Shown: positions 34,524-44,076 of the stretch, piece after piece | Layout: every line of letters begins with the position of its first letter | How positions within the stretch are numbered: position 1 is the stretch's first letter | Assembly (NCBI RefSeq): GCF_001182725.1 | Contig: NZ_CWHU01000005.1 | Span: 558,001 to 622,000 of the forward strand | Source of the DNA: Anaerococcus jeddahensis | GTDB taxonomy: Bacteria; Bacillota; Clostridia; Tissierellales; Peptoniphilaceae | DNA length: 64,000 nt | Reading direction: 5' to 3' | Notes under the pieces: generated by a model | The model's database searches: none | Seen by the model: only the letters and a program-made list of their open reading frames with translations | What the model was told of the DNA's origin: nothing | Made by a program: the position numbers and the translations under genes

Positions 34524-35324
34524 ATGATAAGACTTTATACACAAAACGATATAGAAAAAATGTATGGGGCTTCAGAAATTCTTTGCCAAACACACCTTGC
34601 AATAAAAGAAATTATAAGAGCCGGAATTACCACAAAATATCTTGACGAATTTGCTAATAAATTTATCAAGCACAAAAATGCAAGACCAGCTCAATTAGGT
34701 TATCAAGGCTTTCCATATACACTTTGTATATCTGTAAATGATGAAATTTGCCATGGATTTCCTTCAGATTATAAATTAAAAGAAGGAGATGTAGTTTCAA
34801 TAGATAATGTTATTGATTACAAGGGTGGACTTGCTGATTCATGTTGGACCTACAAAATTGGGAAATTAAGCGAAGAAAATGAAAGATTAGTTGATGTAAA
34901 TTTAAAAGCTCTTTACAAAGGAATAGAAGCTGCAAAACCAGGAAATAGAATAGGCGATATAGGCCACGCTATCCAAGAATACGTTGAAGGCGAAAATGGA
35001 TTTTCAGTAATAAGAGATTTTATTGGACACGGCATAGGCAAAGAAATGCACGAAGATCCCCAAGTTCCACACTACGGAAGAAAAGGATTTGGTCCTAGGA
35101 TAGAAGAAAATATGGTATTTACAATCGAACCTATGATTGCTGTAGGCGATTGGAAATCAAAAATGGATGCAAATGGATGGACAGCAAGAACCAAAGATGG
35201 TTCAGTTTGTTCACAATTTGAACACCAACTTGTTATAAGAAAAGATGGGGCAGAAATAATAACTGACCAAAACAAGTTTTCTTTAACAGAAGAAGATAAA
35301 AAATTTATAGAAGCATACAAATAG
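34524..35324 (+). CDS. map: methionine aminopeptidase, type I
   Basis: A 266-residue M24A metallopeptidase that removes N-terminal methionine. Metal ligands are seen as Asp in SIDNVIDY, Asp in ADSCWT, His in IGHGIGKEMHEDP, Glu in FTIEPMI and Glu in QFEHQLVI; the substrate His is in ICHGFPS. The region NIDVGV of most type I enzymes reads SIDNVI here. No N-terminal zinc finger. Its TAG stop lies inside the first copy of a palindromic terminator that is duplicated 217 bp downstream. Confidence 0.95.
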   Translation: MIRLYTQNDIEKMYGASEILCQTHLAIKEIIRAGITTKYLDEFANKFIKHKNARPAQLGYQGFPYTLCISVNDEICHGFPSDYKLKEGDVVSIDNVIDYKGGLADSCWTYKIGKLSEENERLVDVNLKALYKGIEAAKPGNRIGDIGHAIQEYVEGENGFSVIRDFIGHGIGKEMHEDPQVPHYGRKGFGPRIEENMVFTIEPMIAVGDWKSKMDANGWTARTKDGSVCSQFEHQLVIRKDGAEIITDQNKFSLTEEDKKFIEAYK

Positions 35325-35340
35325 GAGAGAAATCTCCTAT
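35321..35340. terminator. map terminator hairpin, copy 1 (displaced from its T-tract)
   Basis: ATAGGAGA and TCTCCTAT form a perfect 8-bp stem with a GAAA tetraloop, but the next bases are TAGAGC and not a T-run. An identical 20-bp copy with its T-tract sits at 35538-35557. Confidence 0.75.
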
Positions 35341-35537
35341 TAGAGCGTATACAAATCCTCAAGCACGAATATCTGACTTCCAAAATTGGTGATTTCTAAA
35401 TTTTAAAATTCTAAAATCGTAAACTCGCTAACGCTCAAACAATGCGATTTTTGTCGAATTTTTAAATTTGAAATCAAATCAATTTTTTCCGTATGATATT
35501 CTTAGCGTGAGGATTTGTATACTTTGTCGACAGTCTG
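35341..35537. mobile_element. palindromic MITE-like element flanked by 20-bp direct repeats
   Basis: About 197 bp lies between two exact copies of the map terminator hairpin. Its ends carry a 27/28-bp imperfect inverted repeat (35347-35373 against 35495-35522, beginning GTATACAAATCCTC). A second inner pair, 35391-35419 against about 35442-35472, makes the whole segment one long imperfect stem-loop around a 25-base centre. No ORF is present, so any transposition would need a transposase in trans. The base composition of the core (TCGCTAACGCTC) differs from the AT-rich surroundings. The 20-bp direct repeat may be a target duplication. Confidence 0.6.
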
Positions 35538-35565
35538 ATAGGAGAGAAATCTCCTATTTTTTTAT
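35538..35565 (+). terminator. map terminator hairpin, copy 2 with T-tract
   Basis: Identical 20-bp hairpin (35538-35557) followed by T7, a functional intrinsic terminator. The next 230 bp to brnQ are extremely AT-rich with no gene or clear signal except a weak -10 (TAAAAT near 35766). Confidence 0.85.
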
Positions 35566-35794
35566 AAAAAATAATTTTTTTCAAAAAGATAAAATATACC
35601 AAAATAAAGTAAATAAGTGAAAATAAATAATAAAAATACAAAATAAAATGTTTTCAAATTTATAATTAACAAAAATACCAATAAGGAAATCTCATGATTT
35701 GCAAATAAATATAAAAAAATATGAAAAAAATTTTAGAAAAGACTTAATAAGTAATTAAAAAAATGGTAAAATATAAAATAAATGAGGGGGACTT

Positions 35795-37105
35795 ATGGAT
35801 ATATTAGTTATAGGATTTGCATTATTTGCAATGTTTTTTGGAGCGGGGAATTTAATTTTTCCACCAATGTTGGGATATACTTATGGAGATAAGTGGTTAT
35901 TGGCATCAGTTGCCTTTACAATTGTAGGTGTGGGGCTAACTTTATTGGCTGTAGTTAGTATGGCAAAAAGACATGGAAATATTTTTACTTTTACTTCCCT
36001 TGCAGGAAATAAACTTTCAAAAGCAATTATTTTAATTATAGCTCTTTGCATTGGACCTCTTGGAGCAATACCAAGGACGGCTGCAACAAGTTTTGAAATG
36101 GTTCAATCTGCAGGATTTAATATAAATATTTTTGTCTTTACAATGATATTTTTTGGCCTATCCTTATTTTTAGCCTTGTCAAAAAACTCGGTTGTAGATT
36201 TGATAGGTAAGTTTTTAACACCGATTTTATTAATTTCATTATTAATAATGATAATATTTGGAGTAGTAAATCCAATTGGGCAAATAAAAGAAATTAATTT
36301 GAGTCAAGGAAAAATATTTTCCGATTCAATGCTTGAAGGATACAATACTATGGATGCTTTGGCAGCTCTTGCTTTCACACCAATTATTGTTGAAAGTGTT
36401 ATAAAAAAAGGATACAAAAACGAACTTTTGAAAAAAACAATCCAAGCATCATTAATTGCAGTTTTGGGTCTTGCTTTTGTTTATGTTTCTTTGACATTTT
36501 TGGGAGCAAGTGTTTCAACTAGTATAGATACAGATTCAAGAGTAAGCTTGTTAAATTTTATAGCTGAACAAGTTCTAGGAAATAAGGGTAAATTTGTTTT
36601 AATAGCAGCAATTATAATGGCATGTTTTACAACATCAATAGGTTTGATTTCATCTATATCAAATATATTTGCCGAATTTTCAAAAAACAAAGTTTCATAT
36701 AAATTTTTTGCAATAGTAATAGCTTTGGTTTCATTAATACTTTCAGCTCTGGGAGTAGAATCAATAATCAGATTAACAGGACCATTTTTACAATTTGTTT
36801 ATCCTTTAGCAGTTATCTTGGTTATATTTAACTTGATTGGAAAAGATCATATAAGTAAACTTGTAATAAGAAATTCATTTTTTGTAGTTGCAATAGTTTC
36901 TTTTATAGATGCTTTTGTTAACTTGATGGAAATTTTATCAGATATGTTTAATGTAAATATTTCAATATTAAAATCTTTAGAATCAATATTAAAAGGATTT
37001 GTAAAAATAATTTCTTTAAATATAGTAGATTTTCCATGGGTAGTACCAGTACTTGTAACTATAATAATTACAAGCTTGTATTTAAAATTAAATAAAAATA
37101 AATAA
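35795..37105 (+). CDS. brnQ: branched-chain amino acid transporter (LIVCS family)
   Basis: A 436-residue membrane protein with about 12 hydrophobic spans, importing Leu, Ile and Val with Na+ or H+. Signature segments are FALFAMFFGAGNLIFPPMLGYTYG at the N-terminus, IGPLGAIPRTAATSFEM in helix 3 and the FVYPLAVILVIFNLIG loop-helix. GAGGGGG precedes the ATG. Monocistronic. Confidence 0.95.
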   Translation: MDILVIGFALFAMFFGAGNLIFPPMLGYTYGDKWLLASVAFTIVGVGLTLLAVVSMAKRHGNIFTFTSLAGNKLSKAIILIIALCIGPLGAIPRTAATSFEMVQSAGFNINIFVFTMIFFGLSLFLALSKNSVVDLIGKFLTPILLISLLIMIIFGVVNPIGQIKEINLSQGKIFSDSMLEGYNTMDALAALAFTPIIVESVIKKGYKNELLKKTIQASLIAVLGLAFVYVSLTFLGASVSTSIDTDSRVSLLNFIAEQVLGNKGKFVLIAAIIMACFTTSIGLISSISNIFAEFSKNKVSYKFFAIVIALVSLILSALGVESIIRLTGPFLQFVYPLAVILVIFNLIGKDHISKLVIRNSFFVVAIVSFIDAFVNLMEILSDMFNVNISILKSLESILKGFVKIISLNIVDFPWVVPVLVTIIITSLYLKLNKNK

Positions 37106-37110
37106 TTTTT

Positions 37111-37138
37111 ACATCCAAATTTTTGGATGTTTTTTTAT
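37111..37138 (+). terminator. terminator after brnQ
   Basis: ACATCCAAA (37111-37119) and TTGGATGT (37123-37130) pair around a short T loop, followed by T7. Confidence 0.88.
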
Positions 37139-37238
37139 TTAAATTTTTGCAAATTTTTTATAATCCTGTATATTTTTATTGTAAGTAGATACAAAAGAAA
37201 AAGGATTTCAAAATCCAAAATAAAATTTTGAGAAATGT

Positions 37239-37267
37239 TTGATAAATTTTTAACTACATGTTATAAT
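37239..37267 (+). promoter_or_regulatory. promoter of the thiolase gene
   Basis: TTGATA (37239-37244) and TATAAT (37262-37267) have 17-bp spacing, a strong promoter. Confidence 0.75.
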
Positions 37268-37321
37268 TATATTGTAAGTTAAAATAACAAATTATCAGAT
37301 ATAAATTTGAAAGGGGAAATT

Positions 37322-38503
37322 ATGACAAGAAAAGTAGTAATTGCAAGTGCAGCTAGAACTCCAGTTGGAAGCTTTGGTGGAGCATTAAAAACAAAAAGTG
37401 CTGTAGATTTAGGAGTAGTTGCAGCTAAAGCAGCTATCGAAAGAGCAGGAATCAAACCAGAAGATATTGAAGAAACTGTTTTAGGTTGCGTTTTACAAGC
37501 AGGACTTGGACAAAATGTTGCTAGACAAATTTCACTTGGTGCAGGAATTCCTATTACAACTCCAGCTATGACAATCAATAAAGTTTGTGGATCAGGTCTT
37601 AGAACAGTTTCATTAGCAGCTCAAATGATTTTAGCAGGAGATGTTGATGTAGTATTAGCAGGTGGATCTGAATCAATGTCAAATGCTCCATTCTTATCAA
37701 ATGAAGCTAGATGGGGAGCAAGAATGGGCAACAAAAAATTTGTTGACGAAATGATTACTGACGGTCTTTGGGATGTTTATAATGACTATCACATGGGAGT
37801 TACAGCTGAAAACGTAGCTAAAGAATATGGAATTACTAGAGAAATGCAAGATGATCTTGCAGCAGTAAGTCAACAAAGAGCAAGCAAAGCTCGTGCTGAA
37901 GGAAGATTTAAAGATGAAATCGCTCCAGTAGAAATTAAAGATAGAAAAGGAAATGTTACAGTAGTTGAAGATGATGAATATATAAGAGACGGTGTAACAC
38001 AAGAAGGAATTTCTAAATTAAGACCAGCATTTATAAAAGATGGTACAGTTACAGCAGCTAACGCATCAGGAATCAACGATGGAGCAGCTTGTCTTGTAGT
38101 TATGAGTGAAGAAAAAGCTAAAGAATTAGGAGTTAAACCACTAGCTACAATCGTAAGCTATGCATCTGCAGGAGTTGATCCAAAAGTTATGGGAACTGGT
38201 CCAATTCCATCAAGTAAAAAAGCTCTTGAAAAAGCAGGATGGAAAGTTGAAGATCTCGACTTAGTTGAATCAAACGAAGCTTTCGCAGCTCAATCATATG
38301 CTGTAAGAAATGAAATGGGATTTGATCCAGAAAAAACAAATGTAAACGGTGGAGCAATTGCAATAGGTCACCCAATCGGAGGATCAGGAGCAAGAATTCT
38401 TACAACACTTTTATACGAAATGGAAAAAAGAGATTCTAAAAAAGGACTCGCTACACTTTGTATAGGTGGAGGAATGGGAACAGCTCTAGTAGTTGAAAGA
38501 TAA
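37322..38503 (+). CDS. thlA: acetyl-CoA acetyltransferase (thiolase)
   Basis: A 393-residue biosynthetic thiolase that condenses two acetyl-CoA to acetoacetyl-CoA. The nucleophilic Cys is in [16 protein letters not shown] (about residue 88). The catalytic His is in [17 protein letters not shown] (about 349), and the second Cys in [12 protein letters not shown] (about 379). No butyrate or ketone genes adjoin it, so it could feed butyrate formation or the mevalonate route. The start at 37322 follows AAGGGGAA; the TTG at 37307 overlaps that site. Strong codon bias suggests high expression. Confidence 0.95.
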   Translation: MTRKVVIASAARTPVGSFGGALKTKSAVDLGVVAAKAAIERAGIKPEDIEETVLGCVLQAGLGQNVARQISLGAGIPITTPAMTINKVCGSGLRTVSLAAQMILAGDVDVVLAGGSESMSNAPFLSNEARWGARMGNKKFVDEMITDGLWDVYNDYHMGVTAENVAKEYGITREMQDDLAAVSQQRASKARAEGRFKDEIAPVEIKDRKGNVTVVEDDEYIRDGVTQEGISKLRPAFIKDGTVTAANASGINDGAACLVVMSEEKAKELGVKPLATIVSYASAGVDPKVMGTGPIPSSKKALEKAGWKVEDLDLVESNEAFAAQSYAVRNEMGFDPEKTNVNGGAIAIGHPIGGSGARILTTLLYEMEKRDSKKGLATLCIGGGMGTALVVER

Positions 38504-38520
38504 TAATTTTATAAATAAAA

Positions 38521-38550
38521 AAAGGTTGCTATAAACAGCAGCCTTTTTTG
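38521..38550 (+). terminator. terminator after the thiolase gene
   Basis: AAGGTTGCT (38522-38530) and AGCAGCCTT (38537-38545) pair with one U-G, followed by T6. Confidence 0.85.
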
Positions 38551-38579
38551 TTTGTAAATATAAAATTTTTAAAAAATAA

Positions 38580-38600
38580 AACTACTCAAAATGAGTAGTT
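38580..38600 (-). terminator. terminator of ychF-tdk
   Basis: AACTACTC and GAGTAGTT (38580-38587 with 38593-38600) form an 8-bp stem. On the minus strand a T-rich tract follows. The tdk stop codon overlaps the stem. Confidence 0.75.
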
Positions 38601-39204
38601 AAATTTGATCTAGTGAAATTTGATTTTTATTTTTTTCTCTATCTTTCATTTTTCTATTGAAGCATGATCTACACAAGGGTTCGTAGGAATCTTGGGCGCC
38701 TATTTCAATCCTATCTTCATTGTAAGATTTTCTAAATGAAACCCAAGCATCTTCACCGCATGATGCACAAATTGCATGATGTTTTATTAACTCATCAGCT
38801 ATTGGCATTAATTCTTTTACAATTTCAAAAGGCCTTGCCTTATAATCCATATCAAGACCAGATACAACAATTGTAATGTGATTTTGCATAAGTTTTATAA
38901 AATATTCAACAATTTTTGATGGATGGTCTGGAAAAAATTGAACTTCATCAATTCCTATTGCATCAATTTCATTGTTTTGTGCATATTCTAAAATTTCTTT
39001 TACAGACTCTATTTTTATTGCATCAAGCTCTAGATTATCGTGGCTTATAATTTTTTCGTCTTTGTGCCTTGAATCTACTGATGGTTTAAAGGCTACAGTT
39101 TTATAGCCTGCAATTTTCATCCTATACAATTCACGCCATAGGGAAGTGGTTTTTCCAGAAAACATTGAACCTGTGTGAACAATAAGTTTTGCTTGTTTTT
39201 TCAT
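38599..39204 (-). CDS. tdk: thymidine kinase
   Basis: A 201-residue type II thymidine kinase for salvage of thymidine. The P-loop is TGSMFSGKTT (about residues 11-20), the DEVQFF motif supplies the catalytic Glu-adjacent Asp (about 95), and the GLDMDYKARPF lasso precedes the zinc-binding CASC and CRSC pairs. It lies 7 bp downstream of ychF on the same strand and is probably co-transcribed. Confidence 0.96.
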   Translation of the reverse strand: MKKQAKLIVHTGSMFSGKTTSLWRELYRMKIAGYKTVAFKPSVDSRHKDEKIISHDNLELDAIKIESVKEILEYAQNNEIDAIGIDEVQFFPDHPSKIVEYFIKLMQNHITIVVSGLDMDYKARPFEIVKELMPIADELIKHHAICASCGEDAWVSFRKSYNEDRIEIGAQDSYEPLCRSCFNRKMKDREKNKNQISLDQI

Positions 39205-39211
39205 ATTTCAC

Positions 39212-40309
39212 CTAAACATTGAATTTGAAGTTGGTAATATCTCCATCTTTCATAACATAATCTTTTCCTTCCATACGAAGTTGACCATGCTCTTTAACTT
39301 TCGTCATATTACCATATTCTTTAAGGGTATCAAAACTTACGATTTCTGCTTTTATAAAACCTCTTTGTATATCTGTGTGGATTTTTCCAGCAGCGTCAAC
39401 CGCCTTTGTTCCATTTGTAATTGTCCAAGCCCTTGTTTCATCTTCTCCAGTTGTTAAAAATGAAATTAAATTTAATGTTTTGTAAGAATCTTTTATAACT
39501 TGATCGCAACCAGATTCATTAAGACCGATCATTTTCAAAAATTCTTTCTTTTCTTCATCACTTTCAAGCTCTGAAATTTCTTGTTCTATTTTTGCACTTA
39601 CTACAGAAACTTGGGCATTTTCTTCTTTGGCAAATTCTCTAACTTTTTGAACAAATTCGTTATTATCTCCATTATCTGCAACGTCTGTTTCATCTACATT
39701 ACAAACATATATAATTGGTTTTGTTGAAAGAAGTTGGTAAGTTTTAAGAAGAGCTTTTTCCTCATCGTGTAAATTTAAAACTCTGGCAGATTTTCCTTCT
39801 TCCAAAACTTCTTTTATTCTTTTTAATAATTCAACTTCACTTCTTGCTGATTTATCTGATTTTGCAACTTTTTCTCTTTTTGCCAAAACTTTTTCAACAA
39901 GTTCAAGGTCTGAAAGTATAAGTTCAAAATTTATTGTTTCAATATCTCTTAGTGGATCGATGTTTCCGTCAACATGGGTTACATTTGGATCATTAAAACA
40001 ACGTAAAACTTCAACAATCGCATCAGTTTCTCTGATATTTGACAAAAATTTATTTCCCAATCCTTCGCCCTTGCTTGCTCCTTTTACAAGTCCTGCTATA
40101 TCATAAAATTCTATAGCTGCTGGTACGATTTTTTTTGAATTGTGCATTTTTGCAAGATAATCAACTCTATAATCTGGAACATTTACAAGTCCTACGTTTG
40201 GATCTATTGTACAGAAAGGATAATTTGCAATTTCTGCTCCAGCTTTTGTAATAGCATTAAATAAAGTTGATTTGCCCACATTTGGTAGGCCAACTATTCC
40301 TAATTTCAT
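39212..40309 (-). CDS. ychF: redox-regulated Obg-like ATPase
   Basis: A 365-residue YchF/OLA1 protein, an Obg-family P-loop protein that prefers ATP and binds ribosomes. G1 is GLPNVGKST (residues 6-14), G3 DIAGLVKGASKGEGLGNKFL, and the usual NKxD is NVDE. The C-terminal TGS domain runs from about residue 275 (LISFLTTGEDETRAWTI). The reading frame of the divergent peptidase overlaps its start but that part is not coding. Confidence 0.97.
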   Translation of the reverse strand: MKLGIVGLPNVGKSTLFNAITKAGAEIANYPFCTIDPNVGLVNVPDYRVDYLAKMHNSKKIVPAAIEFYDIAGLVKGASKGEGLGNKFLSNIRETDAIVEVLRCFNDPNVTHVDGNIDPLRDIETINFELILSDLELVEKVLAKREKVAKSDKSARSEVELLKRIKEVLEEGKSARVLNLHDEEKALLKTYQLLSTKPIIYVCNVDETDVADNGDNNEFVQKVREFAKEENAQVSVVSAKIEQEISELESDEEKKEFLKMIGLNESGCDQVIKDSYKTLNLISFLTTGEDETRAWTITNGTKAVDAAGKIHTDIQRGFIKAEIVSFDTLKEYGNMTKVKEHGQLRMEGKDYVMKDGDITNFKFNV

Positions 40310-40409
40310 TTAATCACTCTCTCTTTTTTATTCTTTATTTAGCATTATTAATTATATATAAAGAGATTGAAAAAATCAATTTTATATTTTTTCTTAAATT
40401 TTCTAACAA

Positions 40410-40418
40410 TGGTATAAT
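40410..40418 (+). promoter_or_regulatory. extended -10 promoter of the aminopeptidase P gene
   Basis: TGGTATAAT (40410-40418) lies 31 bp before the ATG, without an evident -35. Confidence 0.6.
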
Positions 40419-40449
40419 AATTTATAAGATAAAAATTAAAGGAGAAATT

Positions 40450-42219
40450 ATGAATATTAATCAAAGACTAGAAAAGCTTAGAGAGCTAATGGCTGCTAGA
40501 AAAATAGATGCATATATTATAAATACTTCTGATCCTCACCAATCAGAATATATCAGTGATTATTACAAAACTCGTGAATATATTTCAGGTTTTACAGGTT
40601 CTGCTGGAGTTTGTGTTGTTACAAAAGATAAGGCAAGACTTTGGACAGATTCTAGATATTTTTTGCAAGCTGAAAACGAATTGAAATTTTCCGAATTTGA
40701 ATTTTATAAACAAGGCTTTGAAGAAGATCCTACTATGGAAGAATTTTTGCTAGAAGAAGTAGGAGAATTTGGAAAAATTGGTTTTGATGGAAATTGTTAT
40801 TCTGTTAAAGATTATAAATCTTTAAGTGAAAATATGGGATCACGCGCCTTGGTTTATGATTTAGACTATATTTCTCAAATTTGGGAAGATAGACCAAGCC
40901 TTCCAAAAGAAAAAGTTTGGATTTATGATTTAAAATATGTTGGAGAAAGCCTAGAATCAAAAATAAATAGACTTAGAGAAGAACTTAAGAAAAAAGATTG
41001 CGACTATAATTTTATTGGCTCTCCAGAAGATATTTGCTACCTTTTAAATATTAGGGGAAATGACATCGGGTTTACACCAGTAGTTTTATCATATTTGTTG
41101 GTTTCAATGGATGAAATTCATCTTTGCATAGACCAAGACAAACTTGACGATGAAGTTTTAGAATATCTAAAAGAAAATAAGGTAAAAGTTCATTCCTATG
41201 ATTATATTTATACTTTATTAAAAAATATAAAGGGCAAAAATAGGATTTATATAGATCCAGAAAGAACAAATGTAGCAATTTTTGATTCAATTAATTCAAA
41301 TGTTAGAATTACAAGCGGAATAAATATCTCAACTCAAATGAAGGCTGTAAAAAATGATACAGAAATAGAAAATGAGAAAAAAGCCTATATTATTGATGGA
41401 GTAAGTCTTGTTAAATTTTTCAATTGGGTTGAAGTTGGAACAAGTACAGGATCTTTGACAGAGCTTATAGCTAGCAAAAAATTGCAAGATATAAGAAAAG
41501 AAAACGAAACATATATAGAAGACTCCTTTGAAACAATTGCAGGCTACAAAGAAAATGGGGCCATTGTTCATTATGAACCAACATCACTTTCATCAAAAAC
41601 TTTAGAAGAAAAATCACTCTTGTTGGTTGATTCAGGAGCTCATTACAAAGAAGGAACTACAGATATAACAAGAACAATTGCCCTTGGAGAGCTTACAGAA
41701 GAAGAAAAAGAAAATTATACTCTTGTTTTAAAATCTCACATAGCTTTGATGAGTGCAAGATTTAAAGAAAAAACAAAGGGACAAAGACTAGATGCAATTG
41801 CAAAATATCCATTGTGGAAGGCTTGTAAAGATTATTTCCACGGAACAGGCCATGGAGTTGGATTTAGCCTAACAGTTCACGAAGGTCCAAATAATATTTC
41901 TCAATTTAATGACGTAGAATTATTAGAAAATATGACAACTTCAATAGAACCAGGTTTATATATAGCAAATAAACACGGGGTAAGAATTGAAAGTGAAGTT
42001 TATGTAAAAAAAGATTTGGAAAATGAATTTGGTAAATTCATGAAATTTGAATGTCTAACCTATGTCCCAATAGATACTAGACCAATAAATATGGAAATGC
42101 TTGATAAGTGGGAGATAGAATGGATTAATACCTACAATAAAAAATGCCAAGATGTCTTATCTCCATATCTTGAAGGATCAGATTTAGAATATTTAAAAGA
42201 AAGTTGTAAAGAAATTTGA
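40450..42219 (+). CDS. pepP: Xaa-Pro aminopeptidase (M24B, long three-domain form)
   Basis: A 589-residue aminopeptidase P family protein that releases N-terminal residues preceding proline. Two creatinase-like N-terminal domains precede the catalytic pita-bread domain. Its metal ligands are Asp in LVDSGAHY and Asp in GTTDITRT, His in GTGHGVGF, Glu in SIEPGLY and Glu in RIESEVYV. This length matches the eukaryotic-like XPNPEP1 group found in many bacteria. I start at 40450 after AAAGGAG; the earlier in-frame codons would run into the ychF promoter. uvrC overlaps its stop by one base. Confidence 0.94.
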   Translation: MNINQRLEKLRELMAARKIDAYIINTSDPHQSEYISDYYKTREYISGFTGSAGVCVVTKDKARLWTDSRYFLQAENELKFSEFEFYKQGFEEDPTMEEFLLEEVGEFGKIGFDGNCYSVKDYKSLSENMGSRALVYDLDYISQIWEDRPSLPKEKVWIYDLKYVGESLESKINRLREELKKKDCDYNFIGSPEDICYLLNIRGNDIGFTPVVLSYLLVSMDEIHLCIDQDKLDDEVLEYLKENKVKVHSYDYIYTLLKNIKGKNRIYIDPERTNVAIFDSINSNVRITSGINISTQMKAVKNDTEIENEKKAYIIDGVSLVKFFNWVEVGTSTGSLTELIASKKLQDIRKENETYIEDSFETIAGYKENGAIVHYEPTSLSSKTLEEKSLLLVDSGAHYKEGTTDITRTIALGELTEEEKENYTLVLKSHIALMSARFKEKTKGQRLDAIAKYPLWKACKDYFHGTGHGVGFSLTVHEGPNNISQFNDVELLENMTTSIEPGLYIANKHGVRIESEVYVKKDLENEFGKFMKFECLTYVPIDTRPINMEMLDKWEIEWINTYNKKCQDVLSPYLEGSDLEYLKESCKEI

Positions 42220-44066
42220 TGAATAATCAAATAAAAGAAAAACTAAAAGAGTTACCAGACCTACCAGGCGTTTATATAATGAGAAATAGCCAAGATGAAA
42301 TAATCTATGTTGGAAAGGCTATAAATTTAAAAAAACGTGTAAGCCAATACTTTGACAACAACAAAAATAAGGGCAGAAAAGTCCTTGCCATGGTAAGTCA
42401 TATAGATCATTTTGAATATATAATTGTAGAAAATGAGGTCGAGGCTCTTGTATTAGAATCAAATCTAATAAAGAAAAATAGGCCGAGATACAATATTGTT
42501 TTAAGAGATGATAAGCAGTACCCATATATAAAAATCACAAATGAAAAATTTCCAAGAATACAAAAGGTAAGAAATGTAAAAAAAGATAAGGGCTTTTACT
42601 TCGGCCCTTATCCTGATGCTTATGCTGTAAATGATGTTATAGAATTATTTCACATCCTTTATCCATTTAGAACTTGTAATTTAAATTTCGACAAGGGTCA
42701 AAAATTAGATAGACCTTGCCTAAATTATTATATACACAGGTGTAAGGCTCCTTGTATTGGAAAAGAAAATGAAAATGAGTATTTGGAAAATATAAAAAAA
42801 ATAAGAGCATTTCTAGAAAATAAATCAGACCATATACCAAATTTAGTAATAGAAAAAATGAATAAGGCAAGTGAGAGCTTGGACTTTGAAAATGCAGCAA
42901 AATACAGAGACTATCACAGAGCCTTATCAACCATTTCTCAAAAACAAAAAGTCACAACTACAAATGGAGACGATATGGATATAATAGCCATGTCCAAGGG
43001 AATTTTTTATGTTACCATGCAGGTATTTTTTATGAGAGATGGGAAAATTGTAGATAGGGAACACTTTATAATCAAAGATGATTATAGGGAAAATGATGCC
43101 GATATTATGTCATCATTTATGAAACAGTTTTACCTAAATTTAATGTATATACCAAAAGAAATTTTGGTTAGAACCATGCCTTCAGATCAAAAGCTTTTAA
43201 AATCATTTATTGAAAATAAAAAAGGAAAGAAAGTAAATATAACTTGCCCAAAACTTGGAAACAAAAAAGACTTAGTTGATATGGCTTACAGGAATGCAAG
43301 CGATATGATGAGAAAATATGAAAAAAGACTTGAAGAAAAAGAAAGAAAAAAACATTCTGGTTTAAACGGACTAAAAGAAATTTTAAATTTAAAAGCTATA
43401 AATAGGATTGAAGCATACGATATTTCAAATACATCAGGGGTTCAATCAGTTGGATCAATGGTTGTATTTCAAAATGGGATAGCTGAAAGAAAAGAGTATA
43501 GAAAATTTAAAATAAAAACTATAGTAGGACCAGATGATTATCATTCACTTGAAGAAGTTCTTACCAGAAGATTTCAAAGGGCAAAAAAAGAGATTAAAAA
43601 TAATAACACCTATACAGGGTTTGGAAAATTGCCAGATTTAATTTTGATGGACGGAGGCAAGGGCCAAGTAAAATCTGCCAAAAAAGTCTTAAAAAAATTA
43701 AATTTTTCAATAGAAGTTGCAGGACTTGTAAAAGATGACAAGCATACAACAAGAGCGATTATCTATGAAAATGAAGAAATACCAATTAAAAAGCGAGATC
43801 CAGTTTACAAATTAATCTATGAAATTCAAGAAGAAGCTCACAGATTTGCCATAAACTATCACAGAAAATTAATGGGTCAAACAATGAAAAAATCTGAGCT
43901 CGATAATATTAATGGGATAGGAAAAAGAAAAAAAGAAAATCTTTTGAGGCATTTTAAAAGTGTGAAAAATATAAAAAAAGCAAGCCTTGAACAATTGCTG
44001 GAAGTAGATTTGATTGGAGAAAATCAGGCTCTTGAAATAATAAAATATTTCAAATTGAATAATTAA
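42219..44066 (+). CDS. uvrC: excinuclease ABC subunit C
   Basis: A 615-residue UvrC that makes both incisions in nucleotide-excision repair. The GIY-YIG domain (about residues 14-90) has GVYIMRNSQDEIIYVGKA. A UvrB-binding UVR motif follows at about 205-240. The RNase H-like domain carries EAYDISNTSGVQSVGSMVVF and LILMDGGKGQV, and a C-terminal helix-hairpin-helix NINGIGKRKKENLLRHF closes it. The ATG at 42219 overlaps the peptidase TGA (TGATG), so it is translated by coupling. A TTG three bases earlier is the alternative. Confidence 0.96.
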   Translation: MNNQIKEKLKELPDLPGVYIMRNSQDEIIYVGKAINLKKRVSQYFDNNKNKGRKVLAMVSHIDHFEYIIVENEVEALVLESNLIKKNRPRYNIVLRDDKQYPYIKITNEKFPRIQKVRNVKKDKGFYFGPYPDAYAVNDVIELFHILYPFRTCNLNFDKGQKLDRPCLNYYIHRCKAPCIGKENENEYLENIKKIRAFLENKSDHIPNLVIEKMNKASESLDFENAAKYRDYHRALSTISQKQKVTTTNGDDMDIIAMSKGIFYVTMQVFFMRDGKIVDREHFIIKDDYRENDADIMSSFMKQFYLNLMYIPKEILVRTMPSDQKLLKSFIENKKGKKVNITCPKLGNKKDLVDMAYRNASDMMRKYEKRLEEKERKKHSGLNGLKEILNLKAINRIEAYDISNTSGVQSVGSMVVFQNGIAERKEYRKFKIKTIVGPDDYHSLEEVLTRRFQRAKKEIKNNNTYTGFGKLPDLILMDGGKGQVKSAKKVLKKLNFSIEVAGLVKDDKHTTRAIIYENEEIPIKKRDPVYKLIYEIQEEAHRFAINYHRKLMGQTMKKSELDNINGIGKRKKENLLRHFKSVKNIKKASLEQLLEVDLIGENQALEIIKYFKLNN

Positions 44067-44076
44067 AGAGGAAAAG

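Noticed and set aside
35072-35383. Reverse-strand frame of 103 codons over the end of map and the inverted repeat
   Set aside because: It is a shadow of map running into the palindromic element; no start signal or family resemblance.
40267-40449. N-terminal 61-codon extension of the aminopeptidase P frame
   Set aside because: It overlaps the ychF start and promoter region and precedes the -10 box and AAAGGAG that fit the ATG at 40450.
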